Source of the DNA: Parachlamydiaceae bacterium
GTDB taxonomy: Bacteria > Chlamydiota > Chlamydiia > Chlamydiales > Parachlamydiaceae
Direction: 5' to 3'
Assembly (NCBI GenBank): GCA_013821265.1
Contig: JACDHD010000006.1
Location: 1-64,000, forward strand
Length of the DNA: 64,000 bases
In this document: positions 42,458 to 51,862 of the stretch, in pieces
How positions within the stretch are numbered: the stretch's first letter is position 1
Layout of the letters: each line of letters starts with the position of its first letter
Made by a program: the position numbers and the translations under genes
Notes under the pieces: model-generated
Database searches by the model: none
The model's input: only the letters and a program-made list of their open reading frames with translations
Told to the model about the DNA's origin: nothing

Positions 42458-44926
42458 ATGTCGATTGTTAGCAGAAGAAGTTTACCAGTACAAGTGGATA
42501 ACATCCCAGAGAGACGTCTTACTAATGGCGATAAGGCCAATGCTTATGCCGAATCGGTAACTAAATCACAGGCGCAGTATCAAAAAAAATACGTCATTGT
42601 CGTTTCATCTCAATTGGGACTAATTCCAGACACTCTGCTTGCGACAGATTGGTTTATTTTTGCGATTGCTTATTATTTAAAAGCGTTAGTTCAACATGGA
42701 TTGACTCCAACCAAATGGGGAGATGCAGCTGTTAATGAATGGGTCAGTGATCAACGCACCAAAATTAAAAACCTTGTTTCCACAATGATTAGGATTGATC
42801 CTGAAGCGTTTACTCATGTGAGCGAAGCAAATGTAAAAAAAGCACGAGAGGCAAGGCCCATTTTACAAACATTACGTACGACGATGGAACAGATAGATTA
42901 TGTTGCACGTGAACGTGGTTTAGATATTCGACAGAATACTAGTGTATTTGGTCTCATTGCAGGTCAACAGGCACAGATACAGATCTTACAAACACAATAT
43001 GATGAATATAGTGCGACCGTGAGTGCAATAAGGGGCCCTTCAGATCCTGTGGGGAGGTTAGTTAAGTGTCAAGCCGCATATAAAAGGTTGAGTGGCAATG
43101 GTTCATTAATTGCTCGGCAAACTCGTCAAGAATGGGAAGGGCAGTTAAATACAACGCTTTCCATGACTCTTAAGCAATTTCAAATTAGTTTGAAAGGCGC
43201 TTATGCTTCTTACATAGTACGTTATGAGAAGATAAAAACGGACATGGCTCAAGAACAGCCAGGTAGTGACGCATTTAAAATACTTCAAGTGCAAAAACAC
43301 AATCTTGCGAGTAAGGTCAAACAGGCGCATGAAGCTTTTTACGTTCAGCTACGTGAAGAAGGGTTTATAAATCAATATTCGTATAACGATGGAGAAAAGC
43401 TATATGACTTTTCTCGTGAGTACCAAGCTATCGGAGAAAAATTAGAAACTGTGACGACCCGCATTGATGCACACGTACAAAAAGAGAGAATCGCTGATCG
43501 CACAAAACAAGTGACTGGTTTACTAGAACAGCTGAAGGCAAAAGAAGCCTCGCTGCAGGAAAGTCAACAATTTTTTGAGGTTAAGAAGCGCGAAGTGGAA
43601 GTGATGTTGGAAGAAGATGAACACGTGCAGGAAAAAGCAAAAGCGTTCCGTGCAGATATTGAGACTCTTGCAAAGAACCTGAACTATCCTTACGAACCTG
43701 AAATGCCGTTTGCAGAGCTTGTCACCTATTTGGATGGGCTACAAAAGCGCATTGAAGCATACGTAGAAGCAAGTCAAGCAAGAGCTCAGAAAGTGCAAGC
43801 GGGAATTGATGCTCAGGTGCAGAAGATGAAGGGTGAAGTGATGCAATTCCAACAAAGCGTTGGAAATAAACAGGCTATCATCGAACAGGAAAGAGATGCG
43901 TGGGTTCGTGGAATGGCTGCAGCCTATACTGTTAAGCGCGCCTCTATCGAACAAAAAATCTTGAGCAAGCCAGAAGCTAAAGAAATGGCGGCTCTAAACA
44001 AACAATTAGAGCAGCTGAAAGCGCGAGAAGCAATTTATGCTAAGGCAGCGGGCTTTAAGCAGGCTGGAAAACTGATCAACGACTGTTTGGAAAAGGATTT
44101 CACAGAGCTATTAGCAGGAACTTATGCTACAGAGTGCTTTGAAGCATTTGTAAAAGCTGTTGGAGAGGCTTTGCCTGTAGAATTGAGAGGTAGCTATACC
44201 AAACAGATTGATGCTCATCGAAAGGAAATGGCAGCCGTTCTGCAGGAACAGGAAAAAGCGAAGAGCGCGTCAGCAAAATCTTCAATCCTCCAATCGATGA
44301 AGGATGATGTGGCTGAAGTGGCAGGAGTTTTTGCTAGTGGATGGTCGACACTTGCTAGTTGGGGCGCTCAAGCGCTTCCTACCAGTGTAAAAGCAAGCAT
44401 TCAGGCTGACTTAGAAGATGTGCGCGACAGTATTGCCTCAGCAGTAAGACGTTCTTCTGCGGAAGAAATAGCTCAAAACAGACTTTTTGCTAACATGTGG
44501 AATGCTAGAGCAGGACATGAGCAAAGGTTGGTTGATTCTGTTAGCAAATTAGATGATGTAACAAAGCAAGTTTCAGCTTATGAAAAATCAGAAGCGCAGA
44601 AAGCAGTGACATCTTCGGAGAATCACGCAGCAAAGTTAAAGCGTTATCAAGATAAGATTGCAGCTGCGAAACAAAGATTTTCGCCTCTGCAAGCTGATTT
44701 AGAGCGTGTTAAAATTATACAACCACTTCATGTAGAAGCGTTTTATGCACACAAGCAGCTTGAGGTTTTTGTGGATGGTTGCATTAATAAAGTTGCGGCA
44801 TTTCAAAAGACTGTAAGCACCCAGATTACAGCCAATATCCAGGATGTGGAATTTGATCTGTCGATAAAAAAAGTCGAGAGTCAACTACAGGAATTTGAAA
44901 AGTTGTTGCAAAGTAAAAACATGTAA
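42458..44926 (+). CDS. Large coiled-coil hypothetical protein (822 aa)
   Basis: The family is not recognised. The first 100 residues include a more hydrophobic part (QLGLIPDTLLATDWFIFAIA). The rest is a long helical, coiled-coil-like rod with many Q, K, E and A, such as VTGLLEQLKAKEASLQESQQ and KMKGEVMQFQQSVGNKQAII. A less charged insert near residue 625 (VFASGWSTLASWGAQALPTS) breaks it. GAGG precedes the ATG by 7 bases, and the promoter is near-perfect. Together with the 854-aa and 1386-aa neighbours it forms a block of lineage-specific giants. Confidence 0.85.
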   Translation: MSIVSRRSLPVQVDNIPERRLTNGDKANAYAESVTKSQAQYQKKYVIVVSSQLGLIPDTLLATDWFIFAIAYYLKALVQHGLTPTKWGDAAVNEWVSDQRTKIKNLVSTMIRIDPEAFTHVSEANVKKAREARPILQTLRTTMEQIDYVARERGLDIRQNTSVFGLIAGQQAQIQILQTQYDEYSATVSAIRGPSDPVGRLVKCQAAYKRLSGNGSLIARQTRQEWEGQLNTTLSMTLKQFQISLKGAYASYIVRYEKIKTDMAQEQPGSDAFKILQVQKHNLASKVKQAHEAFYVQLREEGFINQYSYNDGEKLYDFSREYQAIGEKLETVTTRIDAHVQKERIADRTKQVTGLLEQLKAKEASLQESQQFFEVKKREVEVMLEEDEHVQEKAKAFRADIETLAKNLNYPYEPEMPFAELVTYLDGLQKRIEAYVEASQARAQKVQAGIDAQVQKMKGEVMQFQQSVGNKQAIIEQERDAWVRGMAAAYTVKRASIEQKILSKPEAKEMAALNKQLEQLKAREAIYAKAAGFKQAGKLINDCLEKDFTELLAGTYATECFEAFVKAVGEALPVELRGSYTKQIDAHRKEMAAVLQEQEKAKSASAKSSILQSMKDDVAEVAGVFASGWSTLASWGAQALPTSVKASIQADLEDVRDSIASAVRRSSAEEIAQNRLFANMWNARAGHEQRLVDSVSKLDDVTKQVSAYEKSEAQKAVTSSENHAAKLKRYQDKIAAAKQRFSPLQADLERVKIIQPLHVEAFYAHKQLEVFVDGCINKVAAFQKTVSTQITANIQDVEFDLSIKKVESQLQEFEKLLQSKNM

Positions 44927-44970
44927 AAAGAGCGTGTTAATTTTGACAGGATAGCAGGATCGCCGAATGT

Positions 44971-45110
44971 CCTATCCGTGCCCGTGCCCGTGCCCGATGC
45001 CTAAAATTTTAAAATGAGAGATTAGCAAAGGATTAAGGAACAATTCTTGTGTCCGTTGCTTTTTAGCGAACCGGGCGCGGGCACGCTCACGGGCACGGGC
45101 ACGGGTAGGA
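44971..45110. repeat. Repeat D hairpin, copy 2
   Basis: CCTATCCGTGCCCGTGCCCG at 44971 pairs with CGGGCACGGGCACGGGTAGG ending at about 45110. The interior has CCTAAAA/TTTTAGCGAA. It separates the 822-aa gene from kdtA. Confidence 0.85.
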
Positions 45111-45217
45111 CCTTCGCTGTGAGATTCTGGCCTCACATCTATCTTGATTACTTAGAGCTGTTATTCGAATTCGAAATTTTGTATTCTTGATCTCAAAAAA
45201 AACAGGAGCAGCGGTTA

Positions 45218-46519
45218 ATGATTAGAGGGCTTACTTACGAAATTGTCTTGTGGTTGTTTGCACTAGCAGCGATTCCAAAAATGCTCTACCAGCGTATCGT
45301 ACACGGTAAATATCGCAATTGCTTCTCTAAGCGAATGGGATTTGCATTTCCAAATATTGCTAAGGAAGATCGTGAGCTCATCTGGGTACATGCCGTTTCT
45401 GTTGGAGAGACTAAAGCTGTCGCAGCTTTGGCAAAAAAATTAAAAGAAAGTCACAAAAATTCGCTATTGTTGGTTTCTTCAACCACTGACACCGGTCATG
45501 CAGAAGCGATGCGCAGCATGCCATTTGCCGATTACCACGTCTACCTTCCACTTGATCTATATGTATTGATGAATTCCATCATACGTCGCGTCAAGCCCTC
45601 CATTGTCGTGCTGTCTGAATCCGATTACTGGTATAACTTTATGCGCCTTAGCAAGGCACACGGAGCTTCCATATTCGTTGTGAACGGCAAGATATCGGAA
45701 CGGTCGACAAAACGTTTTCAGATGGTTCCAGGATTTTGCAAGGAGCTGTTTTCTTTTGTGGATTTTTTCTCCATTCAAAATCAGATTTACGCCGACCGTT
45801 TTGCCTCCTTGAGTGTACCAAAAGAGAAAATGGTGATTACAGGCAATATGAAATTTGATGAGAGTTATCCAAAGTTGACTCAAGAAGAACTCATTTCCTG
45901 GCGTGATCAATTAGGTATTAAGCAAACCGACAAAGTGTTGGTGGTGGGCTCTACGCATTCTCCAGAAGAAAAATTGGTCTTAGAGGCTTTGATTGAAGTG
46001 TGGAAGGAGATTCCAAATTTAAAAGCATTGATCGTTCCGAGGCATCCAGAGCGCTTTTCGGAGGTTGCCGGTATTTTAAGTAAGCAAAGCGTGCCCTTTA
46101 TTCGGTTTAGCCAGTTGAATGACCGAACAGGACAGGAGTCTATTATTCTGACAGATGCCATGGGACAGTTGCGCAAATGCTATCAGTTGGCGGATGTGGC
46201 TTTGGTTGGCGGCAGCTATACTGACCGCGTTGGAGGCCACAATATCATAGAGCCGTGTTGGTATGGAGTACCTGTTCTTTTTGGACCGCACATGTACACA
46301 CAACCTGAATTGGTGGCGTTAGTTAAAGAGTACAAAGCAGGGTTGCAAGTTAATCCAGAAAATCTGGTGGCGACATTACTCTCGTTGCTGAATGACCAAG
46401 AAAAGCGTTTGTCATTGGGACGGGGGGGAATAAAGTTGATGTCCGATATGCAAGGAGCAACAAGTAAGACGTTTCAAGCAATAGAGAATCAGTTAAAAAA
46501 TAAAGTGTCTGTAGGATAG
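45218..46519 (+). CDS. waaA: 3-deoxy-D-manno-octulosonic acid (Kdo) transferase
   Basis: KdtA/WaaA adds Kdo residues to lipid A precursors at the inner membrane; in Chlamydia it is multifunctional and makes the genus epitope. The protein has an N-terminal membrane anchor (ILWLFALAAIPKML-like), then ELIWVHAVSVGETKAVAAL, VSSTTDTGHAEA and FVVNGKISERS. The C-terminal Rossmann half carries VVGSTHSPEEKLVLEAL, VPRHPERF, DVALVGGSYTDRVGGHNIIE and PVLFGPHM. The 433-aa length is normal. AGGAG lies ahead of the ATG. Confidence 0.95.
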   Translation: MIRGLTYEIVLWLFALAAIPKMLYQRIVHGKYRNCFSKRMGFAFPNIAKEDRELIWVHAVSVGETKAVAALAKKLKESHKNSLLLVSSTTDTGHAEAMRSMPFADYHVYLPLDLYVLMNSIIRRVKPSIVVLSESDYWYNFMRLSKAHGASIFVVNGKISERSTKRFQMVPGFCKELFSFVDFFSIQNQIYADRFASLSVPKEKMVITGNMKFDESYPKLTQEELISWRDQLGIKQTDKVLVVGSTHSPEEKLVLEALIEVWKEIPNLKALIVPRHPERFSEVAGILSKQSVPFIRFSQLNDRTGQESIILTDAMGQLRKCYQLADVALVGGSYTDRVGGHNIIEPCWYGVPVLFGPHMYTQPELVALVKEYKAGLQVNPENLVATLLSLLNDQEKRLSLGRGGIKLMSDMQGATSKTFQAIENQLKNKVSVG

Positions 46520-46616
46520 GTGGGGACTCGGTTATTAGAATTTAGTGATATTTGAGTATTTGCCTATTGTCCTAAATTCGATTACTGTGTTATGTTAATC
46601 GCAATCCTTTTCTTGC

Positions 46617-46689
46617 CGCGGGGTGGAGCAGGGGTTAGCTCGTTGGGCTCATAACCCAAAGGTCGGAGGTTCGAATCCTTCCCCCGCTA
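46617..46689 (+). tRNA. Initiator tRNA-Met(CAU)
   Basis: The acceptor stem GCGGGG/CCCCGC leaves C1 opposite T72 unpaired, an initiator hallmark. The anticodon stem has three G-C pairs (GGG/CCC) around CTCATAA. The T arm GGAGGTTCGAATCCTTC is present. CCA is not encoded. Confidence 0.93.
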
Positions 46690-46707
46690 TTTTTACTCAT
46701 ATCATAC

Positions 46708-46780
46708 GGCGGCATAGCTCAGTTGGTAGAGCAGCGGAATCATAATCCGCGTGTCATCGGTTCAATCCCGGTTGCCGCTA
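46708..46780 (+). tRNA. tRNA-Met(CAU), elongator
   Basis: GGCGGCA pairs with TGCCGCT; the anticodon arm GCGGAATCATAATCCGC gives CAT. The D and T arms are standard. Pairing with the initiator tRNA 18 bases upstream suggests an elongator tRNA-Met; a lysidine-modified tRNA-Ile(CAU) is the alternative. Confidence 0.88.
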
Positions 46781-46811
46781 CATTCTCCTTTCTTCAATAA
46801 CAGTCTCCATT

Positions 46812-47022
46812 AAGACAATTGCATAAGTGTCTCTTCCTTTGCCCTTGCCTGTGCCCGATCCTAAACCAGGCTGTCCTCGACGCCTGTTTTTTTTACCAGA
46901 CCGGGACGGTCTGGCTACTTTCTTTTTTTTGCAGCGGGACGCCCTGGTTACCTTCAGGCCGAGGACGGCCTTGCACAGGCACAGGCACGGAAAAGGCGCT
47001 AGAACTTTTGCAATTGTCTCAT
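46812..47022. mobile_element. Composite MITE-like element (repeat D arms around repeat F pieces)
   Basis: AAGACAATTGCATAAGT (about 46812-46828) is inverted as ACTTTTGCAATTGTCTC (47004-47020). Inside, GCCTGTGCCCGATC and CACAGGCACAGGCACGG are repeat D-like arms, and the centre holds ACCAGACCGGGACGGTCTGG and GGGACGCCCTGGTTACCTTC from repeat F, in tandem. No gene is encoded. Confidence 0.78.
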
Positions 47023-47025
47023 TTA

Positions 47026-47383
47026 AGACCTTGCAAAAGTGACAGGAAATTATTTTAAGCGTTTTTAGACGATACTTTTCATATGACCGTGAAGCGGTAA
47101 ATAAGCCACGAGAGTGGCGACAGTAGCTAGCCATGGGTGACAGAGCGAAGCGAGGAAACCCATGGAATATTCCCCCTTCAAATAGGAGCCACAACGTGGC
47201 GACAGAAATTATTCGTTGTGAGCAATCTGTCGCCACGTTGTGGCTCCTTGGTCTAGGGTGCCTATTCCACGGGTTCCTTCGCTTTGCTCCGTCACCCGTG
47301 GCTAACTTCTGTTGCCACTTTGTGGCTTAGTGACCGCTTCGCGGTTGTCTTAATGCTCTAAACTTGACTTATGCAATCGTCTC
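47026..47383. repeat. Long imperfect palindrome, abutting the previous element
   Basis: It runs from AGACCTTGCAAAAGTGAC (a degenerate terminal repeat) to GACTTATGCAATCGTCTC (47366-47383). The interior is a large stem: GACCGTGAAGCGGT, AAGCCACGAGAGTGGC, CCATGGGTGACAGAGCGAAG and GGAGCCACAACGTGGCGACA are each mirrored on the right side (CGCCACGTTGTGGCTCC at about 47230-47246). The full arm is about 130 bases with several mismatches. Confidence 0.75.
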
Positions 47384-47492
47384 ATTTCGTTCAGTCAGGT
47401 CCATGGGCCAACTACCGAATAATCCTGTTTTTTTGCTAATTGCTGTTGTCCTTTTATGTTGTGAACAATTAATAATTATGATATTGTTCATG

Positions 47493-47521
47493 TTGAAATT
47501 TATAAAATCGATTTATTTAAT
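47493..47521 (+). promoter_or_regulatory. Possible promoter of the VWA protein
   Basis: TTGAAA (47493-47498) and TTTAAT (47516-47521) have 17-base spacing. The implied leader is only about 16 bases, so this is tentative. Confidence 0.4.
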
Positions 47522-47543
47522 GTACGTAACTTAAGGTTATAAA

Positions 47544-50500
47544 ATGACATTAGCAACATCAGAAATACAACCTGTATCAAAACCAGATATATCCGAAGGT
47601 AGATTTCGAGGGCGATATACCTCGGCGCGATCGAATCGAGATTATGTGCAATCTCGTACAAATACTTCCCAAGTTGTAGCGAGAGTCGTTGAAAAAACGA
47701 TTGTTGATCCAACTCTCAGCGTGATGTATACACCTTTCTCGCCTTACCATGAACTGTATGTCGTAAATGCAATTGCTAAGGCAATTCCTTCTGCTTATTT
47801 ACCTGATGGTGTGATAGCTACTGTTGCGAGTTATTTTTTTTCATATAAGCAATTTGACGAAGCTGTTGCCCAATACCAAGGTAAAATTACAACATGGAAA
47901 ATGGAAGAAAATATAGCTGCGGATTCTAAGCAAGCAAAAGAGGAAGAGGCAAAAAAAGTTAAGGAGAAGCTAGAAGATCCTATGTTGTATGTACGTGCTT
48001 CTGCAAGGCTTGTAGCCCCCTTGCCAACACTTCCTGCTATCGCAGCAGATATTACATCTCTCTTCAAAGCTACAAGAATTACTTCACAGGACGGAAAAGA
48101 GCTTGCGTTATGTGAAGTGAGTGTTTCTGTTCCTGCAGGGACGGTATTAGATCGAGGAAGCGATGACGTTTTTGTTGTCGATGTGAGCATGAGTACATGT
48201 GATCGTATCGATAAAACAACAAAGAAGCCAATTCCAGGAACTGGCTTTAACAGTAAAGCGATCTCTACTTTAACGCATTTTATTAATGAAAAACGGTCCG
48301 GTCGATTTGCGCTGATCATATTTGCGGAGGATCAAGAACTGGTCATTCCTCTAGAATTAGCAACTGCAGAAAACAAGGCAAAATGGATAGGAATCATCAA
48401 TGATAAAAGGGCCTTAAAGCCTCGTGATGGAGAGACTAATATTGTCACTCCGTTGCAACATGCCGTTGATATGGTCAATGTTGCCGACAACGTAGATCGC
48501 TCTCACGGGATATCTACAACAAAGACAATCTATTTATTAACAGATGGAGAAAATCGTGATCCAATAGATCATCAATTTGGAGAGAACTGGCACAGGACCA
48601 CGTTGAATCTAATGCCACAGCTAGCCAAATCCCTCCGCTTTACTTGCTTTGGTTGCGGCTTGGAGCCTTCAGGACGTCAGCAATTGCGTGCATTAACAGG
48701 TCCTTTTGGGGAACAAGGAAGGTTTGTTGAGTTAGAAGACGACTTTAATCCAGAGGATCTTCAACGAGAAATACAAGTACGTCAAGCGGAGCCCCTTTTG
48801 TCTGACCCTGCAATCGATGTTACAGGTCTAGGTGTTAGATTATTAGGCAATGCGAGAGTTCTTGATAGCACAAAAACATTATCCATTCACGATTGCGTTT
48901 CACATGTAACAACGCGGTTTTTAGTCGAAGCACCAGCTCTTAAAGATGTCCAAATTACTCTTAGAGGTCGCAGTCAACTAGATTTTGAACCTATGGCATT
49001 TAATCAAAATCTAGACACTTTCGTCGAACTTGATGAGCCACAAAGTCAGAAATACCTAGAAGGTGTAGCTGATTATAGGCAGCATCTGAAAGCGATGAAA
49101 GAAGCTATTGAAAAAGGCGGAGTTGAAGGTTTAAAACCGTTTAAAGCGTCGACAGAGGCACTTCTTGAGCAGCTTCCATTTGAATTAGTTACACATGCCT
49201 TGGAGATGTTGCAACGAATCGATGCGTGCCTGTACGAAGTCGAAGAGGCAATTCGTCAAGAACAAGAAGCCCACCGTGCCATTGATGAGAGAGCTAAGAA
49301 AGAAACTGAGGGCGCTATACAACTATTGCGTTCCCAGCTTTCATCGGCTAATCGTAGATTTTCAAGTCAGACGAAAGAAACCTATGATCAGAGCTTTGCA
49401 GCCCCTGCAATGTCATATAAACAATATATGATAGATATGGAACGAGCTATAGAGGCAAAAGAAGGAATTGCTGGCTTAAAACGTTATCAAGAGTTGATTG
49501 AGCCAATACAGACCACGCTTCCTGTGAGATTACATACGCATGCGACTTATATACTGGGACAAATTAAAAATATTCTACATACACATCAGGCGACCGAAAA
49601 GCGGGTGTTAACCGAAAAAAGCAATGTTAAAGGTGGTCCTTCTATCCAATTGTTGCTTTGCGAACTTGCCACAGCTGACGAAAAACTCTACGATCCGATG
49701 CAGTTAGAAAATTTGCGTCATCAAGCAGCCACTTTTGCTGTTCAAAAAGTACTCCAAAGCAAAGAAAAGCTTCTTCCTAAAGGTTTGTTTAGAACAGTTC
49801 CTGGGGATCAAGTCATAGCAGAATTTCAGAAAAACTTTGTCGCTTATTTTATTCGACCCTCGAGTCTTGGAGGTCTTGTTCTGTGCTTGCATCGGCCTGC
49901 AACAGCACGCGATGAGCAAAAATTTCCTAAAGATATTTTTGAGCACCAAGGAAAGCGTTACAGAGTAATTGAAGAGCTTTTTGTCATTCAAAAAGGCACT
50001 CCTGATCTATTTTATATAGCAAATACCAAGTCGCCTTTACATGGATTTTGCTTTCGCGGATTGAGGGAATTTCAGTTAGCTATTCCTGCTGTTATTGACA
50101 TGATAAAAAAAGATAACTTCGATGCTTCAGAGAAAACGCCCGCACAGGCTTTGCTTAAGAAGCAGATTGATGGAATCCATTGGCGCTATACAAGAATAGG
50201 GCGTCTTGTATACGGAACGTTGGCTATTTATCAAAATTATATTGTTAAACCAGTAAAATGGACGGTGTCTCAGGTGTATCATATTGGTTCACAATTTGTG
50301 TCTGGAACGACAAAAGTGATACAGGGTCTATATCGCATGGCCACTGGACCATTTAGATTTCTGTATAACAGATTGCTTGTTCCAGCTGCTACATGGACTG
50401 GAAGGCAAATTTATAAAATGCTTTCAGCTGTTTTTGATGCATTTATATCGGTTATAGATACAGTCTGCCAGGCTGTAATAACTCAAGCTTCTCGTCTTTG

Positions 50501-51704
50501 GAACGCCTTGGATCGTGCTCTTATTGCGCCAGCAGGCAGATTACTGGGAAGAATATCTGATGGAATTGCCGCGACTTATTCTGTGGTAGCCAATGCAGTA
50601 ACGCGTATATTTGAAACAGTGTCTAAGGTCTGGACTACGTTCATTGTTACCCCTGTGAAATGGGCTGGACGTCAAGTCATGAAAATGATTTCTGGTGCTG
50701 CAAACGGTATTTCTACGATATATCATGCAGTCATTAATGCAGCTTTTCGTTTTTGGAACGCCTTAGATCGTGCTCTTATTGTTCCTGGAAGCAGATTATT
50801 GGGAAGGATATCTGATGGAATTGCGGCTACCTATTCTGCTGTTGTCAATACGATAACAAGTATATTTACAACAGTGTCTAAGGGCTGGTCTACATTCATT
50901 GTAGCACCTGTTCAGTGGGCGGGACGTCAAGTCATGAAAATGATTTCTGGTGCTGCAACCGGTATTTCTACGATATATAGTGCAGTCATTAATGCAGCAG
51001 CTTGTTTTTTGAACGCCTTCGATCGTGCTCTAATAGCTCCAGCAGGTCGATTACTAGGAAGAATATCTGGTGGTTTTGCAACCGCTTATCCAGTAATTAC
51101 CAATGCGATATCGGGTGTCTATGAAGCGGTGTCAAAGGTGATACGATCGATCGTGTCTACATTAGTCGTTACACCTGTGGAGTGGATAGGACGTCAGGTC
51201 ATGAGAGTGCTTTCGACTGCTCACAATGGGATTACAGATGCAATTGCTAGCGTGTATCAAGCAGTCATGAATCTCTTGAGTGCTCTACTCAATCAGATTG
51301 GATCTGGATTGAATCGGTTTGTTATTACGCCTGTAGGTGAGATGTTAAGTTATTTGGGTAATCTCGGTAGCAGAGTTTGTGAAGCAACAGGAAATGGGTT
51401 GTCTCGACTCAGTCAATCGATTGTAGACCCTGTTGCAAGATGTTTGAAAGCGGTTGGAACTGCAATCAATACAGTGGCAATACAACCTACGTACTGGTTG
51501 CTTCGTGGAGTATACAACATTGGATCAACGTTGATCTCAGGCACAGCAAAAGCGGTGAACGGGGTATTCTTAGCGATTTATGCGCAAGCTGCGAAGTTGG
51601 TAGGATCGATTGTTGCGCCAGTAAAGTATGTCGTAAAAAGAGTGGAAAGACATTACATGATGAAAAATTCCCAAAAGGTTGCTGAAGCGCCTAAGCGCAG
51701 ATAA
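47544..51704 (+). CDS. Giant VWA-domain protein with 85-aa tandem repeats (1386 aa)
   Basis: Residues 205-400 form a von Willebrand factor A domain: the MIDAS motif is D213-V-S-M-S217, a second ligand Thr lies in GETNIVTP, and T333-D334 in LLTDGEN is the third part. Residues 400-850 are mostly helical with two similar segments (QYLEGVADYRQHLKAMKEAI-like and YKQYMIDMERAIEAKEG). From about residue 945 to 1265 there are 85-aa repeats with the pattern TFIVTPVKWAGRQVMKMIS, FWNALDRALI-P--RLLGRIS and IAATYS, i.e. amphipathic or weakly hydrophobic helices that may line or insert into a membrane. There is no Sec signal peptide. AAGG lies 7 bases before the ATG. Metal-dependent adhesion is plausible; the delivery route is unknown. 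Confidence 0.87.
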   Translation: MTLATSEIQPVSKPDISEGRFRGRYTSARSNRDYVQSRTNTSQVVARVVEKTIVDPTLSVMYTPFSPYHELYVVNAIAKAIPSAYLPDGVIATVASYFFSYKQFDEAVAQYQGKITTWKMEENIAADSKQAKEEEAKKVKEKLEDPMLYVRASARLVAPLPTLPAIAADITSLFKATRITSQDGKELALCEVSVSVPAGTVLDRGSDDVFVVDVSMSTCDRIDKTTKKPIPGTGFNSKAISTLTHFINEKRSGRFALIIFAEDQELVIPLELATAENKAKWIGIINDKRALKPRDGETNIVTPLQHAVDMVNVADNVDRSHGISTTKTIYLLTDGENRDPIDHQFGENWHRTTLNLMPQLAKSLRFTCFGCGLEPSGRQQLRALTGPFGEQGRFVELEDDFNPEDLQREIQVRQAEPLLSDPAIDVTGLGVRLLGNARVLDSTKTLSIHDCVSHVTTRFLVEAPALKDVQITLRGRSQLDFEPMAFNQNLDTFVELDEPQSQKYLEGVADYRQHLKAMKEAIEKGGVEGLKPFKASTEALLEQLPFELVTHALEMLQRIDACLYEVEEAIRQEQEAHRAIDERAKKETEGAIQLLRSQLSSANRRFSSQTKETYDQSFAAPAMSYKQYMIDMERAIEAKEGIAGLKRYQELIEPIQTTLPVRLHTHATYILGQIKNILHTHQATEKRVLTEKSNVKGGPSIQLLLCELATADEKLYDPMQLENLRHQAATFAVQKVLQSKEKLLPKGLFRTVPGDQVIAEFQKNFVAYFIRPSSLGGLVLCLHRPATARDEQKFPKDIFEHQGKRYRVIEELFVIQKGTPDLFYIANTKSPLHGFCFRGLREFQLAIPAVIDMIKKDNFDASEKTPAQALLKKQIDGIHWRYTRIGRLVYGTLAIYQNYIVKPVKWTVSQVYHIGSQFVSGTTKVIQGLYRMATGPFRFLYNRLLVPAATWTGRQIYKMLSAVFDAFISVIDTVCQAVITQASRLWNALDRALIAPAGRLLGRISDGIAATYSVVANAVTRIFETVSKVWTTFIVTPVKWAGRQVMKMISGAANGISTIYHAVINAAFRFWNALDRALIVPGSRLLGRISDGIAATYSAVVNTITSIFTTVSKGWSTFIVAPVQWAGRQVMKMISGAATGISTIYSAVINAAACFLNAFDRALIAPAGRLLGRISGGFATAYPVITNAISGVYEAVSKVIRSIVSTLVVTPVEWIGRQVMRVLSTAHNGITDAIASVYQAVMNLLSALLNQIGSGLNRFVITPVGEMLSYLGNLGSRVCEATGNGLSRLSQSIVDPVARCLKAVGTAINTVAIQPTYWLLRGVYNIGSTLISGTAKAVNGVFLAIYAQAAKLVGSIVAPVKYVVKRVERHYMMKNSQKVAEAPKRR
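50499..51263 (+). repeat. Three tandem copies of a 255-bp coding repeat
   Basis: TGGAACGCCTTGGATCGTGC recurs with small changes at 50499, 50754 and 51009, a strict 255-base period (85 codons). A degenerate partial unit precedes (about 50376) and another follows (about 51264-51330). The high DNA identity of copies 1-2 and 2-3 suggests recent expansion and possible length variation between strains. Confidence 0.9.
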
Positions 51705-51740
51705 TAAGATGGATTGGACAGAATTGGACATGGACTGATT

Positions 51741-51820
51741 GAGACAATTGCAAAGTCGTAGAGTTTATCATTTTCCTATTTGGAGTGCGGTGGCAAGCCA
51801 CCGCACTCCAAATAGGAAAA
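51741..51820. terminator. Solo terminal repeat plus 24-bp perfect hairpin
   Basis: GAGACAATTGCAAAGTC (51741-51757), preceded by the familiar GGACATGGACTGATT, is followed by a hairpin whose arms 51771-51794 and 51797-51820 match perfectly around AA, starting TTTTCCTATTTGGAGTGCGG. T-runs on both outer ends make it a good bidirectional terminator between the converging VWA and tgt genes. Confidence 0.7.
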
Positions 51821-51862
51821 GTTTTATCGTTTCTTTAGTTGAGTGGTCTGAAAGGCTGTTCT

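Noticed and set aside
46708-46780. tRNA-Ile2(CAU) instead of elongator tRNA-Met
   Set aside because: The anticodon alone cannot decide. The pairing with initiator tRNA and overall sequence favour Met, but the alternative is not excluded.
46778-47236. Open frame of 152 codons on the minus strand
   Set aside because: It is made entirely of repeat D/F pieces and the 47026-47383 palindrome.
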